A stretch of 64,000 nucleotides of DNA. Source: CBDCUQ01 sp965222835. GTDB lineage: Bacteria > Pseudomonadota > Alphaproteobacteria > Rhizobiales > Hyphomicrobiaceae. This document shows, piece after piece, positions 63,246 to 64,000 of this stretch. The notes under the pieces were generated by a model that was given only the letters and a program-made list of their open reading frames with translations, did not search any database and was not told where the DNA came from. Position 1 is the stretch's first letter, and each line of letters begins with the position of its first letter. The stretch covers positions 186,001 through 250,000 of the forward strand of contig CBDCUQ010000001.1 in assembly GCA_965222835.1 (NCBI GenBank), in the 5' to 3' direction. A program made the translations under genes and the position numbers.

Positions 63246-64000
63246 ATGACCCCGCAACGCGTCGTTTCCCTGATTGCCAGCGCCACAGAAACATTGCACG
63301 CCCTCGGATCGGGCGACATGCAAGTCGGCCGCTCACACGAATGCGATTGGCCCGCCAAGGTTCTCGACCTTCCCGACCTGACGCGCGCCAAGTTCAAGGT
63401 CCACGGCGCCACCAGTGCGGAAATCGATCGGTCTGTTGAGGAACTCGTCGAGGAGGGCCTCGCCGTCTACGAAGTCGATGCCGCACAATTGAAGGCCCTC
63501 GCCCCGGACATCATTCTCACCCAGGATCAATGCGAGGTCTGCGCCGTGTCCCTCGCCGACGTCGAACGTGCCGTGTGCTCTTGGACCGACAGCCAGGCCG
63601 CCATCGTGTCCTTACGCCCGCACACCATGCACGACATCTACCAGGACATTGCGCGCATCGCCGACGCCATCGGCAAACCAGAACAAGGCGACACCCTGAC
63701 AGACAAAATACAGGATCGCCTTCAGCAAATAGCCAGCATGACAGAAGGACGGCAAAAACCCCGCCTCGCCTTTATCGAATGGGTCGAGCCGCCCATGTCC
63801 GGCGGCCATTGGATGCCGGAGCTGATTGAAATCGCCGGCGGCGAAAATCTGTTTGGGAAGACGGGCGCCAACTCGCCGTGGATTCAGTGGGACGAGGTCG
63901 CAGCAGCCGATCCCGAAGTCATACTAGTAGCCCCCTGCGGCTACGACGTCGCCACCACTCTCCGCGAAATGGAGCAACTTCGAACCAATACGGTCTGGAA
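63246..64000 (+). CDS. Cobalamin-binding protein, BtuF-like (3' end cut by window)
   Basis: 251 codons of an open frame that runs off the window. The protein has the TroA/BtuF-type fold: RVVSLIASATETLHALGSG at the N-terminus, GRSHECDWP, PDIILTQDQCEVCAVS and later SGGHWMPELIEIAGGEN. There is no signal peptide, so this is the cytoplasmic subgroup, or the periplasmic start was missed. It is likely to bind vitamin B12 or another corrinoid or iron complex. The ATG at 63246 is used; no riboswitch is seen upstream. Confidence 0.85.
   Translation, partial: MTPQRVVSLIASATETLHALGSGDMQVGRSHECDWPAKVLDLPDLTRAKFKVHGATSAEIDRSVEELVEEGLAVYEVDAAQLKALAPDIILTQDQCEVCAVSLADVERAVCSWTDSQAAIVSLRPHTMHDIYQDIARIADAIGKPEQGDTLTDKIQDRLQQIASMTEGRQKPRLAFIEWVEPPMSGGHWMPELIEIAGGENLFGKTGANSPWIQWDEVAAADPEVILVAPCGYDVATTLREMEQLRTNTVW

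Overview
The window is about 64 kb of GC-rich chromosome from an alphaproteobacterium, most likely of the order Hyphomicrobiales (Rhizobiales). The pointers are a gcrA cell-cycle regulator with GANTC sites in front of it, an MmcB-type DNA repair protein, a PodJ-like Sel1-repeat polarity protein, a GAF-PtsP of the nitrogen PTS, a cysD/cysNC pair with fused APS kinase, a TauE plus TIGR02186-type pair, and betaine-lipid genes. Family or genus cannot be fixed from sequence reading alone. No rRNA, tRNA, CRISPR array, phage or transposase gene was seen. Most of the window is ordinary chromosome, with small accessory spots.

Layout. 1-19 kb: trpE (cut by the window edge), a TauE exporter pair, a giant Sel1-repeat membrane protein, sulfate activation (cysD-cysNC), a TadD-like lipoprotein, a GST, an operon of aminopeptidase, NlpC/P60 hydrolase and argE, a DUF2147 protein, gcrA and a 2TM protein. 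19-24 kb: an RND pump and its adaptor, divergent from an ArsR repressor with the two-cysteine signature of persulfide sensors (SqrR/BigR) and a DUF2892 membrane protein. 24-36 kb: a Lys/Ala-rich secreted protein, prfA, a RodZ-like protein, ptsP, lysC, ubiG, mmcB, a Lon-like protease and a companion. 36-45 kb: a methyltransferase, a cytochrome c', a plcP-glycosyltransferase-btaA-btaB operon behind a PHO box (membrane lipid replacement under phosphate limitation), a TadG-like protein, and a phosphate permease coupled to an arsenite methyltransferase. 45-50 kb: thiolase, zur-znuC-znuB and ispG. 50-52 kb: a DarTG DNA ADP-ribosylation toxin-antitoxin pair. 52-58 kb: rplU-rpmA, a GNAT acetyltransferase, obgE, a small membrane protein, a PilZ protein and proB-proA. 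58-64 kb: two nearly identical cysteine-rich secreted proteins in tandem, a fluoroacetate-dehalogenase-like hydrolase, ubiE, a C92-type peptidase pair and a truncated cobalamin-binding protein.

How parts work together. Phosphorus economy is the strongest theme: phospholipid head groups can be cut off by PlcP and the resulting diacylglycerol turned into glycolipid (glycosyltransferase) or betaine lipid (BtaA/BtaB), while the nearby Pit permease, which is likely also to let arsenate in, is co-transcribed with ArsM. Sulfur handling is the second theme: sulfate activation, a TauE/SafE exporter and a persulfide-type repressor. A family of palindromic, MITE-like intergenic repeats is scattered through the window. 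Three copies begin exactly at the stop codon of an upstream gene, two of them bracket the mmcB/Lon-like block, and one is split by a second kind of repeat.
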